This document shows positions 21,501 to 34,100 of a stretch of DNA of 64,000 nt, in pieces. The stretch is from Drosophila pseudoobscura (taxonomy: Eukaryota > Arthropoda > Insecta > Diptera > Drosophilidae): contig NC_046681.1 of NCBI RefSeq assembly GCF_009870125.1, positions 7,949,001 to 8,013,000 on the forward strand, written 5' to 3'. Numbering within the stretch: the stretch's first letter is position 1; every line of letters starts with the position of its first letter. The position numbers and the translations under genes are program-made. The notes below the pieces were generated by a model. The model was not told the origin of the DNA, searched no databases, and saw nothing but the letters and a program-made list of their open reading frames with translations.

Positions 21501-24500
21501 TGGGCCGGGTGGTCCAGGCATCGGTATTCCCTCTTCTCCCTTTTGACCGCGATCTCCGTTACGACCAGGCAAGCCACGAGTACCGTCTTTTCCAGGATTG
21601 CCAGCAGCACCGATGGGTCCGATGTTACCTTTCTCGCCACGGGGTCCAGTCATTCCACGGGGGCCAACGGGACCAACTGGGCCTTGAGGACCGGTTGAAC
21701 CCTTCTCACCGCGGTATCCGATCTCGCCTTTCTGTCCGATTGGTCCATCGACTCCGGGCATCCCAGTGGCACCACGGTCGCCCTTATTTCCCTTTGCTGG
21801 GATCTTCAGCTCGCTGGCCTCGCATGTGCCGGGTTCTCCCTTCGGTCCGACGTATCCGGCTGTACCCTTGTCACCCTTAAGACCGTCCATGCCGCGACTG
21901 CCTGATTCTCCCTTAATGCTGAGACCGGGAGCACCATCGTATCCATCGCGCCCTGGGGCTCCAGGGATACCATCTGTGCCAGCTTGTCCGGTGTAGCCTT
22001 TGTCTCCTTTAAAGCCCATTTCTCCCTTGACTCCAGCAAGACCAGGAACGCCGCTTTCTCCGCGGTCTCCCTTTACACCCGCAGCTCCGGGAAGGCCTGG
22101 CTGTCCCTTTTCTCCCTTTTCGGTCTTTATTTGGCTATAGTTGATAATTGCTCCCTTACCAGGAGCTCCAGTGGCACCAGGGGCACCAGTCAAACCATCC
22201 TCTCCCTTTTCTCCTGGAGCACCCGTCTGTCCGTTGATTCCATCGTGGCCTCGTTCGCCTTGGTGTCCAGGCTCTCCAGGTGGTCCTCGAACGCCGGGAT
22301 TGCCGGGAATACCATCTAAACCTCGCGTACCCTTATCTCCCTTCAGACCGGGTGGGCAAGAGGAACACTTGCCGCCAATGTCTCCCTTAATGCCCATGTC
22401 TCCCTTAGCGCCAGGAGTACCGGGACGGCCAGCGTCACCCTTCTGTCCGGGAGCACCAGCGTTGCCGGGCGTGCCAGGTCTGCCCAATTTCGAATCGCCA
22501 GGAACACCAGAATTTCCTTTGAAACCTCGTTCGCCCTTTCCGCCCTTCTGGCCAGGATAGCTAAGGGGTCGGACAATATGAGAGGTAAATCATGGAATTG
22601 CATCGTCGTCGATGTCAAAGACTTACCCAGGATTTCCATCGTCTCCTTTCGGACCTTCAATGCCATAGCCAGGGGTGCCGGCATCGCCCTTTTGACCTTC
22701 GGGGCCTGGAGGTCCAGTGTGGCCGATGGGTCCGACGGGGCCCTGGGGTCCGACGCGTCCTCCAATACCTTTCTCACCCTTTTGTCCCGGAGGCCCCTCG
22801 CCACCCGGACGGCCGGGCATGCCACTACCTCCCTTCTGGCCAACGTATCCCTGGGGTCCTGGCTGTCCATCAGCGCCGTTCAGGCCCTGGGGACCGGGCG
22901 TGCCAGTATAACCACGTGGTCCTTTCGGTCCTGGAGCACCTGGCTGTCCGCGACCGCCACCTGGTGGTCCTGGAGGACCGACCAAACCTCGCTGACCGGA
23001 TTGACCAGGACGTCCTGGCTCTCCCTTCTGACCGAAACTTCCAGGCAAGCCGTTTAGACCAGTTTCACCACGGTCTCCCTTCTGTCCAGAAGGTCCTGGT
23101 GGTCCAAAGTTACCTTGACGACCCTATAATGGAGCAGGATCAGTACAACTCACATGAGCGCAATCCTTTACATTCTTCCGTTTATCACTTACTCTATCTC
23201 CAGAGCCGCCGGGTAAGCCCTTCTCGCCCTTCTGCCCATCCTGTCCAGGCTCACCGCCAGGACCGAGCTCACCTTTCTCGCCATAGGGTCCAACCTCTCC
23301 CTTCTGTCCGGGATCACCACGTGGGCCAGACACACGTTCACTACCAGTGACGGGGATAGGAACGGCTGGATCACCCTTCTCGCCCTTCTCTCCCTGCTTT
23401 CCTGGCATCAGAGGTCCAAAGCAAGAGTCGCCTTTCTCTCCCTTAATGCCACGATCTCCACGCAGACCTTTGGAGCCATACGGTCCGGTGTCACCACGTT
23501 CGCCTTTGTCACCAGGATTGCCTTGGGGTCCTGCGTACCCTGAACGTCCTGTGAAGCCGGGCTCACCTTTCTCGCCCTTTGCGTAGTTTCCGTTCTCCTT
23601 TGCCGGTTCACCTTTCTCACCCTTGCCACCCGGACTGCCCGGGAAGCCACGTGGTCCTGCCATACCCGAGAGACCCTGCAAGCCGGGCAAACCATCGGAT
23701 CCATCACAGCCATCCTTGCCGTTGATACCGGGTAAGCCGGGATTGCCAGACGATCCCTGAACACCTCCTACGCCTGGCAGACCGGGAATGCCCTGCGATC
23801 CACGCTCGCCCTTGTCGCCGCGCAGTCCATATGGTCCGGGGTCACCCTTCTGGCCTTTGTCGCCCAGTGGTCCGTCCTGACCCGGAAAGCCCGAGACACC
23901 CTTGGGTCCGGTGGGACCCAATGGACCTGGCAGACCGCGGTTACCCTTCTCGGCAATGCATTTGGGCACACAGCCGGCGTATCCGGCTGTACAGTTTTTG
24001 GGTGGCTGTCCGCCGCGCTGAATTGACGCCGAGTCTACAATGTCATAGCTATCATCAATGGGAAATGAGTCCCGGGGGTCTTCTCTGCTTTGGTGTCTGA
24101 CTGAGTCCTGAATAGAACCAGAGGTGCCAGCGGTCTTCCAGAATTGCTGCAACGATACGAAAGTTAAGCTCTGTTGATACCCATCAATTAGCAAAGGTCA
24201 AGGGTCTCTTACAGCGTTTGCACCAACCAACGCTCCAGCGATGACAGCGGCGTACAGCAGCCTGCAATATTTTTTAGTTTTTTTTTTTAAATATATTTGT
24301 AGGGGATCTATTTTTATTTAGTTACAAATTACATACACTCGTATGTATGTGTGTATAGTAAGCACCATCAGGCTTATCAATCGTTAGCTCTGTGTGTGAC
24401 TGCGTGGTTTCTCTTTTTAGCGATCAATGTGTGTGTGTGATTTGAGTAACAGAGTGCGAACGTAAGAGAATCAGTTCATTCAAGAGAGAGGGGATTTTTT

Positions 24501-24848
24501 TAAGAGAGCTATGAAATCTGATCAGAGATCTCATAAGAATTAAAAAAAAATGATTGAAGTAAGGTTTAAATATTATGCTAGTGCTTATTTCAATTTGAGC
24601 TTTTAGCGTTTATTACAAGATCAAATCAATGGAAAAGTAACTTTTCCAATTTTTTTGTCTAAATTTTAAACTTTTTTATGTACAATTAATAACAATACAA
24701 TTGGGGTTTAAATGAAATTCTAACAGAATTTCAGTCTCTTTTCCCTTTACATCGGTGAAAATTCAAGATATATTGGGATACTCTTTTCTTTTTGGTATTT
24801 TTCAAGACATTTTTTTTTTACTTACCGCTTCCAGAAGGGCAACATCAT
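18531..24848 (-). CDS. Col4a1: Collagen IV alpha-1 chain (Cg25C)
   Basis: Eight coding exons: 24848-24826, 24261-24213, 24146-23193, 23123-22627, 22560-21110, 21040-20066, 20003-18859 and 18791-18531. All junctions keep frame and total 1784 residues, against about 1779 for D. melanogaster. It starts MMLPFWKR with signal peptide [16 protein letters not shown]. The N-terminal 7S-type region has [13 protein letters not shown]. The long Gly-X-Y domain carries natural interruptions (around [48 protein letters not shown]). The C-terminal NC1 domain has two repeats: [18 protein letters not shown] to YISRCVVCE, and [20 protein letters not shown] to CQVCMKNSS. Col4a1 and Vkg form the basement-membrane heterotrimer, secreted mainly by fat body and haemocytes. 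A non-coding 5' exon joins at acceptor 24922. Exon 1 codes only eight residues, easily missed by gene finders. It is divergent from viking. Confidence 0.97.
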
Positions 24849-27800
24849 GCCCTATTCACTTAAAACTGCACAATTATTTTCTCTGTCCTCGTCGAGTTGT
24901 AAATGTGTTGCCGTCGTTGGGCCTGAAAGATGAGCCAGAAAAGTGGGTCATTTATATTTTGCTGCACTAGCCAAAATGGTTTCAGAATTGTTAATTTTTA
25001 AACTTTTATTTCATATTTGTGTCCAAAATATTTTATATATATAATATATTTTTATATTTTATATTCTTGGTACAGTGTTATTCTAAGGCGTATATTTTAA
25101 TTAAATTTTTAGAATGGCTTTCATTCGGGAACTTTGAGTTTCACTGATGCCCAGGCGCACTTTACAGTTTTAAAAGCACTGTGACGTTAAACAAGTTTCT
25201 TTCAAATATCTTTTCTCTAGAGAAAATGTTTATTTTTTATTTGTATTTTAGATATTTCGAGCTTTTATTGCAGCTGGGATCGCGGTATCGCTCCTTCGTT
25301 CGTATTTTCTTGCTTTTTTTTATTTTTTTGTGAAACTTCCTTACTGAAAACCGATCTAACTGTGGGAATTGACGGGAGCGTACTAAACCGAGCGCCGAGC
25401 CGCGCACACCACACACAAGACCAAAAGCGCACAGGCAACTGGTGCTCCCAGGCCAGAGCTCTGCCCACCCAGTCTACTACTTACTCGAGAAGACGGAACA
25501 CGACTAATTATAGTATAAGTTTAAGCGATCCCAAAAGCAAACGGCAATGCCACGATCGTCTGGCCGAAGCAGTCGTCGGAGCCCGAGCTCCAACCCGAAT
25601 GCGCTTCGGTTTTTTGTGCCGAAATAGCTCATGTACACTATCCGTGTCGTCCGTGTGATCAGAGCATTTCTTTGCGGTTGTGTGTGTGAGTGTGTCTGGG
25701 GGAATGGGAGGCGGAGTCCATATGGAACGGATGGGATGACGACTATGTAGCAACACTAATCCCAACAGCTAACATAGTCGCTTTGGAATGAATGAAACTT
25801 GGCGATAATATATACCCTCTTTACCCCCTGCTCCCTTGTCATATGCTTATTGCTGTTGTTGGGGCATCTGGCGATATGCGACTTAAGTTGCTCAATAAAG
25901 CATTGGCTTTGGAACGATTCTTCTACTTCGCCTATACTCATACTTCCCTTGGAGGAAGGTACTATTCGGCTCCAGCCTAGGCTTTAGCATTAGCTGATAG
26001 CCCACACACCCCAAGATCGGGGAAATGATATCGTCTGTTCCTCGTTTTCGGACACAGCTATGTTTTAAGATTTCCAAAATCCAATATTGGCGTCCAATAT
26101 CACGTATATTTGTGCGAATGGTTATTATATCCCTGCAGTTGCTTGTACGTATACTTTATGTAGACGAATCTTTATAATACTCCTGTAAGTGTCGGAGAAG
26201 AAATTTTTCGTTGACTACATTCGAAGCTGGAATTTTACATATTGTAGTCAGATATTGTAGTCAACCTCGGTCGGCTCCTTCCACTCTTATATGTCTAAGC
26301 TATATTGAAACGATATCGGCATGGATCATACGAAACAAAATGGGAGCCCTATAATAAAAACGATCATTAAAAAAATAAATATAAATATTTACTAATATAA
26401 TATTAATATTTATTTATATAATATACAGAAAATTCTGTCAAACTCAAACCAAGTAAATTATTTAACGATTCCACTACCTCTAGGTACTGATGCAGCCCGA
26501 GCATTTCTATAGCAGCTAAAAAAGATTCAAAGACCTTTGAATCTTTGCACCGATCGTCCCTAAGGCAAATATCCAATTTAAGTTCCATTTTATGCTGCAT
26601 TTTACTACATTCCGGAAGCCGATCAATAAATATGGTACATTTAGAAATAGAAAATAATTATTATACCATTTTATCTTCAAAATTTTACTAGTACGAGAGT
26701 CTAGAGTCATTAGAGTCATAGATTTTCGTCAACTTTTATTCTCCGAAGCCAAGGTGTTATAAAGGACAGGTGAACATGAATTAATCGACCGATTGGTCTT
26801 CACTAATTTTACCAATAATGTACTTTATAGCTTGATTGACGATTTTGTAAAACAATCAACAATAATCAACCAAACCCTATTGTTTCTGAGTCGATGTAAA
26901 TACTAATACCTTAACATAAATCTGGACAGAATTTCCAGGTAAGATTTTCAGTCGCTTTTTGTCAACCAATCCACATTTGAAATTAATGCTGAAGCATTTT
27001 CATCTAATTATCAATTAGAAAGTTCTTAGCCTGATATCTATTGAGGCCAATAGGTCATATCCGACTTCCGTATACCCTAATATACGAGGTCTCTTGCCCA
27101 ACCAAAGTGTGGCTTGACTAGGAACAGCGTATCAAGAGATATTTCAAAATGCTGTGACCCCAAAACCTAAAACCGATTTGGAAATTCCAAATATTCTATT
27201 TTCGTAAAGCTGCTAAATCTGCGTATAAATTAACTTGAGTGCCGAGCACAGAGCTGGAGCCCCAGCTCCGGTCCCGACCACAGCACGGATTCGGACTCGA
27301 AGTCGAGTTGAGATTTTTCTAACAGGAAATACGCAGCCATATCCGTCTTATCAGCTGCCCGTACCATACCCATGCCCACACCCCGGGCTTATGAACATAC
27401 TAAATGAAAAAGCCTTAACCTAATCACGAGAGGCGACAAGCAAACAGCAACGAAATGGAACCAAATGGGAAATGGAAATAGATTTTAGTAATACGAAATC
27501 TGGATGGATTGACTACGACTTTTAGTAAAAAGCATCTCGAAACTGTTCGGGGGCTGGCTCATTTCCTCATTTCAAGGCGGCAAAGTGCTAAATCCACATC
27601 CACCCGGGCCTGGCCTGGCCCTGGCCCGTGACTACTACTACGACCAGAGAATGCTTGCCAGCCATCCAGCCGTCCATCCATTCATCCATCTATCCCCCAA
27701 CACCAATGCACCATCCATTTACACTAGTGTGCGTGGTGCGGGAGCCGAGCGCCATCCGAACCGCGGCACGACGATCGTCCGATCACCCAAAGCGAGTGCG

Positions 27801-28158
27801 GCCGCGAATTCGGATTTCTTCCGCGGGCCTCGTGTTTAGTAACACTTCGAACGCTTGACGATCTCCACATGTGGGGAGAGTGCTGTGCCCGACGACCGCA
27901 GCAGCAGCAAATCAGCGTATTCTGTTAGTTCTGTTTCACTATTTTCCCAAAGCCAGCGAAATTTATATATGGGAGTTCACGTTAATATCGAATTTTGTTC
28001 GGTTCCACAAAAATGTTAATTAAACACCCAAATTCTTAATGCTTATTTCGTTCGCAGTTTCGTGTGTGTTTTGAGAGAGAGAGAGACCGAAATACAGAGA
28101 GAGATTGCAAGAGTGAGACATATATAGTTTGCGCGTAGGACCAAAGGACCCATCGAAG
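24849..28158. promoter_or_regulatory. Shared 3.3 kb control region between Col4a1 and viking
   Basis: The two collagen IV start codons face away from each other across 3310 bases. The Col4a1 side has a 5' UTR acceptor (CATCTTTCAG, exon from 24922), so its promoter is further right. The viking side has GAGA tracts at 28073-28087 and 28097-28104 inside the probable 5' UTR. The middle (26.1-27.2 kb) is very AT-rich and includes a 19 bp segment at 27036-27054 shared with the viking intron. In D. melanogaster the genes are also divergent, with a shorter spacer as I recall. No ORF here is credible. Fat-body and haemocyte enhancers (GATA sites) are expected but were not mapped. Confidence 0.6.
28073..28104 (+). 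promoter_or_regulatory. GAGA-factor-type tracts in viking leader
   Basis: Two GA runs (gagagagagagagac and acagagagagatt) lie 55-90 bases before the viking ATG. GAGA-binding factor (Trl) binds such runs near paused or developmentally regulated promoters. Binding is inferred from sequence only. Confidence 0.4.
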
Positions 28159-31100
28159 ATGTTACCCAGAGATCTACGGCATCTCTCGGGTCTTCTGGGA
28201 GCGGTGTATCTGCTGGCTGGCGTTGTGTCCTTTGCGGAGGCGGCAAAGGTAAGTGGCAACCCAAGAATACATCAAGTATTCGGAAAAACTGTCTATAATT
28301 CTATTTAAATGCTATTAGAACAGATCCGTTAATGGGGTTTCAGATAACAATCATCATTAATAGCGTTGCTCAAGCGTTTAACAGAATTGATTAGATTTAA
28401 AGTTACTCTAAAACTGTAAACGTGCGCACTGGCAGTGCTTATCAAACGAAAAACCAATTCTAGGAAATATATAGACAGTGCTTGTAAAACTGCGCTATTA
28501 GGAGCAACCAAACTTTATCATCCACAAGCGAGAAAATTGGGTCAACTCTTCCCTTAATCACTCTGTGGCTACTGTTATTGTTATTATTTGCTTGTAACAT
28601 TGCACCCTACTCTCCCAGACCCCCACATACTCGTACATTTCCGGCAGGCAGATCGTGCAACTCTTTGCCTTCTGCAGATAAGTCTGGGGATCCAGTCTCT
28701 GGGTCTGGGGGTCTGGGGTTCAATAGAGTCCAGCCACAATCAGGCATGGATTATGTCATCCATTTATTTATTATTTTTTGGCAAAATAGTATAGGGTGAA
28801 AGGTTAGCGAGAGCACACGTTGATAACCTTCCCCCGTAATCTAAGCTTGATTTTTGGCATAGCTAAATAGGATTTGCCATTGAACATTTCCGGTTGGCAA
28901 TTCAAGTTTTATTTGAATTTCGATTGATATGGAAACTGAATGAAAACGGGATTAAGTGCAGAGCGGAAAAGGTGTTTCATTGAAAGAACGATTGTATTAA
29001 ATTGGATGGTTGTGGGTATATCCTTTGATAAATTTTTGTCCACTTTAAGCGGCTACACTTTAAGGCCTAAACAAATGTATGCATAATTATCAATAATTGG
29101 AAAGTTCGAATAATTCACTATTTTGTAGCTCGTCGAAAATTATAACAAGTCACGGCAGCTCCCAGAAATATGCAACATTTTCTTTAAATACAATTTTAGA
29201 CACTTCCATACAGGATTTAGGCCGTAAAACACAAATTAAAAAAAAATAGAAAATAGAAATGGAAATGGAAATTGATAATCATTCAGCAAATTAATTATAA
29301 TTGAATTGCTTCCGTTTTCTTTTCGGACTCTTTGCGTTGATAAACTGAATGATCTGCGTGGTTTAGTGGATGATCGCACATATTTCGTGATGAGAACAGA
29401 AGTGGAGCACATGCCATGAAGCCGGCGCCTTCTTCTCGATGGCATTCAAACCTTATCAAGCTTCGACTGGACTCGGCCGCTGCCCGCCGATCTACAAATT
29501 TAATTAGACCTATTGCTATGTTGCCGACATTGACGCCATTGATAGCATGTTCCGCTGATTGCGACATGAATCGAAATCTAGAGTCAAATTCAGAAAATAG
29601 AACTAAATCAAATGTCGCCAACACAGCCATAGCCACAGGCACTGGCTTTAGCACAGGCACAGGCACAGGCACAGACACAGCCATAAGCGCAGCCACAGGC
29701 GCAGCCAAAGGCTATCGGCTGGGCCTGACTTTTGCCCAGTCTCCAAGTAGCCATTGAATATACATACATGTGCACAAATTAAGTATAATAATGATTCCAG
29801 CCGTTTCTGTGTCGCATTTTGCACTCGATTTAAAAAGGGTTTTGTCTTCTGCGCTCACGTGTTCGGCCCCGTAATGGGTTCAGTGCAGCTCGTTTGACAA
29901 CTCCAGTAATTTGATTCGCACTTCTTTTCGCACTCGGTTACGTGGTCAATGCCATGGGCTCCAGCTGCAGCCCCAGCTCCCGCCTTGAACCGGGTGAGAG
30001 CGTCAAAGTCTTGTGGGTTAGAGGCCTGAACACGGCCTGGAGCTCAGGCTGGAGCTTAACCGCAAAACGCTAAGCAAAAACTTGATTTTATTTGCTACTG
30101 TCGCTCGAGTTACTCTTTCGAAAAGGTAACAAGGTTTAATCAAACAAAACCTTAGGGGAATCACATTTTTCAAAACGACAGCTGAATTACAGACGTTAAA
30201 TCAATTTTCCATCTGTTCAGCATTTTTTTCTTGTCTAAGTTCAAATTGGACAAGCCCGAAGTGTGCACAAAATATTTAGTACAGGAAAAATTAGTTCATT
30301 ACCTAACTACTTATTTAATCCTCAATGGAAGCACGCTGCCCTAGAATGTTTAACTTTCAGCTAAAGTAATGCCACATTTGAGCAGAGACTTTAAAACCGC
30401 CCAACCAATGGGATTTGCAAGCAGTTGCCGGTACATTGCACAGCTATTTCCTTTTCCGCTGGGTCCGCTCTGCACTGACACTGAAGCAGTCAAAGAGATC
30501 GAACCCATTTAAGAGTAGCAACTCGCAAGCAACAAGTGAGCGCACTGCAAGATGTATTTATACAAGGTGGGTCGCTCTCTTTTGTCACTGCCGTTTAGAC
30601 CCACAACAAGGCAAATTAAACCGTATCTGAGTCCATCTCGAGCGCGCTCTCTGGGAGTGGCTCACCTTCCAAGTATCAACAATCTGTGTGCCTGCACACA
30701 TGCACATAGCATCGCTCTTTCGATACGAACTGTGGCTGCGTCGACTGCAGTGGAGACAGAGGAACATTCTATGAATGGATTTTGATAATTTGTCTTTATC
30801 AGCGGCGGCTGCGTGCCCTGAGCTCTCTCTCTCTTTCGTATTCCCTGTTAGCTGCCACATTTGCTTCACTAGCAGTGCTGCAGTTCTCTCTATGTATGTG
30901 GTGTATCTGTATGTACAGTATATGGAAATTTTATAGCCGTCTGTCGGGGGTGGCTGTGAGGAAGTGAGCGCTGTTCGATCCCGTTGCTGACAATTAGCTG
31001 CAGTTCAAGTGATCGGTGAAGGGTTCTTAGTGCTGAGGAGAGGGAGAACAGGGCGGCAATCGTTTGACGTTCTGCAACATTTCCAATTGGAATTGAAAGT

Positions 31101-34100
31101 TTTCGTTGTTTGTTGATGCTTCTGTCTTTCCATCGAGACCCCTCTATCTCTCTCTACTTTCAACTGTTTTCCATTCATTCCATTTCAATGCTTTAGTTTC
31201 AAATGCTTTCGAGTTTTGTTTATCCCTGTTCTGGGGATGTGCGGAATCTGGAGTTCTGGGCATCTGACCCTTCGTTGCTGCATAAATCACTGACCAGGGC
31301 AGACAGTGCGGGGCCAGTGGCCAGTGGCCAATGGCCAGTGCATGTGGACCGCCCAAGAGCCCCAACAATGAGACTGCCTCTTCTTCGTCGGTCTCTCCAT
31401 CTCCTCCATTTTTCTAGATCATCTTATTCTTGCGCTCTTTTGTGAAATGGAAGTTTATTTGCGTGCTTGAGCGGAATTGTTTGGCGAGTTGCATTTCAAT
31501 TTGACTCAATTATTTATTTATCTGCAACTGAATGCGGAAATTATGCGAAGACTGTCTTGTATGAGTCTGTGAGTGTGTCTGTATGATATATGTATGGACT
31601 GCTTGCTGTACCCCTTCGAAAGGTATATTGATTTTAAAGTTTTAAAGTTTTCTCAACGAAACCTGGGCACCTATCATTTTTTTTTATCAAATCGGATGAT
31701 CAAATAATTAAAAATCCTTCATAAAAATGGAACCATCTATATCATTTAAATGGCATGGATACGATCTCTGCAAAGGTATCAAAGAAGCGACCCCTTTTGA
31801 CTGGCCCCTGTTTCTTGGTGTATGAATGCCACTTATGAGAATAGGAAGGTGGTAGTTGCGGGCAGGGCAGGGAGGATGGATGGACTGGCCACTTAGTAGC
31901 TGAAAATTGAAACGATTATTTATGGGAGGAGAGATCTCGGGAAACTGGGTTATCAGTCATCTGTCTCATCAGACCGTTGTTCTCCTTTTGCCCGTTATCA
32001 GCGCTTCGCTAGGCTGGCTTATGGAATTGATATTCATCAGACCAGATGAATTCTACATAGTACATACGAGTGTGATAGTGTACATGCCCGTATAAGTCCA
32101 TACGAGTATATGTACAAGAATTTCAGTCCGCGACTGTGATTCCATTTCAAACACCAAGCATCTAGCGTCATGGCTAAAAATAAATATGCCTTAATTTGCC
32201 AGGCGACATTCGCCGTTAACTTTGCACGGCTTTTTGCACAGGCTTGGTGTTGATTGCCTAAATTATTGGCATCATATTGAAGAAATTACCCAAAGGGTTA
32301 ACAATGGGATCGCAGTGCACATATACAGAAGTGTGGTGCTTTGATTGGGAATGAAATACATACATGTATATCGTGTATGTACATCGGGAACATGCTATGA
32401 ATGACTTTTTATGAATCGTAGTTTATGGCTTTAAGGCGACACATAACTGATGTACTTTAATGGCTGTTCCATGAAAAACCCTTTTATTTAAATTTAATCA
32501 AGCAAATATGATTTAAACACAAAAGTTTAGATCAGCATATTTCCTACTTCTAGTATTTCCATTCCCATACTATAAGTGACAGTTTAAGCTGACAGCTGAC
32601 TAAATGTGCAGTTTTAAGTGGCTAAGCAGTACGGAAGAAAGGTGCAAAGGTCAATCAATTTAATCAGCTAGCGCTTCCTTATCACCATTATATTGTGAAT
32701 ATTCAGTTTTGACAGCTTTCTGTCCATCAATTTCAATGTTAATTTGAGTGCACGGCAATTAGTTATCATCTGTCAGGCGTGTGTCTAAACAATTATGCGC
32801 AATGATGCCATAACCGTGCGCTCAAATTACCAACTACTGCCCCGACCCGACTCTGTTCGGTCCCTCTGAGAGCGGAGTGCGTGGGTGTTCTCCACACCCA
32901 CATCCACACGCACAGATCCACAGCCATATTTCGTACACATATCCATGTGCATGTGCAGATTTCTTGACTTGACGGTTCGTCTTGTTGTTTTTGATGTCAA
33001 AACTAAGGAAAATGATGTCATGCTGCAAGTGCGCTTGTCCAGATGTGCATTCATTATGCTCTCTGCATCTGCATGTGTGTCTGTAGCTCTGGCTGTGTGT
33101 CTGTGTGCGTGTGTGTGGGGCATGCTTTTTCATGTCAATCACACGCTGTTCATATGTACATATGTTGCTCCATATACAATTTTAATATTGCTACCCTGTA
33201 TTTATGAGCTGGAAAGGGGTTTCCTGTGTACGTCTGGACTCATGCCGATGGAACTTCGACTGATGTGATGAATCAATGTAATACTTTGTGTGGAATACAA
33301 AATGGGGTTCCTTGATTGTAAGACCTGACGGTTAGTCAGACTCTTATCATTAGCTTCCTAGTAATTCTTCAATTGAGGTCACGCAACAAGTTCTAGATTA
33401 ATGTGAAGTATTCATTGAATAAAAGCATGTTCGATATTTCATATTTTGTTTTATATTGAAATTAGCTAATTCCTTGTTATGTAGAGCTGAAGAATTATAA
33501 GATATAGTAGATCAAAACCTCTTCTTCTGATCCAAGCATAGAAGCATATTACATGGAATTTTCAATTCGATTATCTTTTCAACATCCCTGCTTTCATTGT
33601 TGTACGCCGTTTTTCTAAACGTTTATGATGCACATTCTCCTCTGATTTGTTGGGGTTATTGTTTTTGCTTCAAGTTCTCACTCTATTTCGTGATGCACAT
33701 TAAACAAACTGTTGCTGTTGATTGATGGCGCGTGTTGTCGGACTTGCCAGCATTGGTGAATTGGGTCAATTGTGACGCGCGTCGAACAGCAGCAGGATCG
33801 AGAATCCATCCGTTTACAGTCTCCACTGTATCCAAGTCTTTCTGTCACTGGCGACTTTCCCATGGCAACAAAGAACCCACATTGACTGGTGTCCGTCCCC
33901 AACAGATAACCCCTTTGTCCGCCGCGTGGAGTTCGAAATGGCAACAGAAGGAAATCAAAGTATATATAAAATATAATTTAATGCCAAATTATAATGTATT
34001 AATTAAGAGGAGCCGCTCGCCGCGGGCTCAAGAATCTGTCCAGGCTTATCATCAGTGATTTATACATAAAAACATACTCGTACGAACACATGTATATACT

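Noticed and set aside
18600-24200. Many long plus-strand Pro/Ser/Leu-rich frames across Col4a1
   Set aside because: Antisense and shifted readings of Gly-X-Y codons (GGN-CCN) stay open for long distances; they follow the collagen exon borders exactly.
29416-29757. 113-codon plus-strand frame in the viking intron
   Set aside because: Its Thr/Gly part comes from the CACAGG repeat and the remainder resembles no protein.
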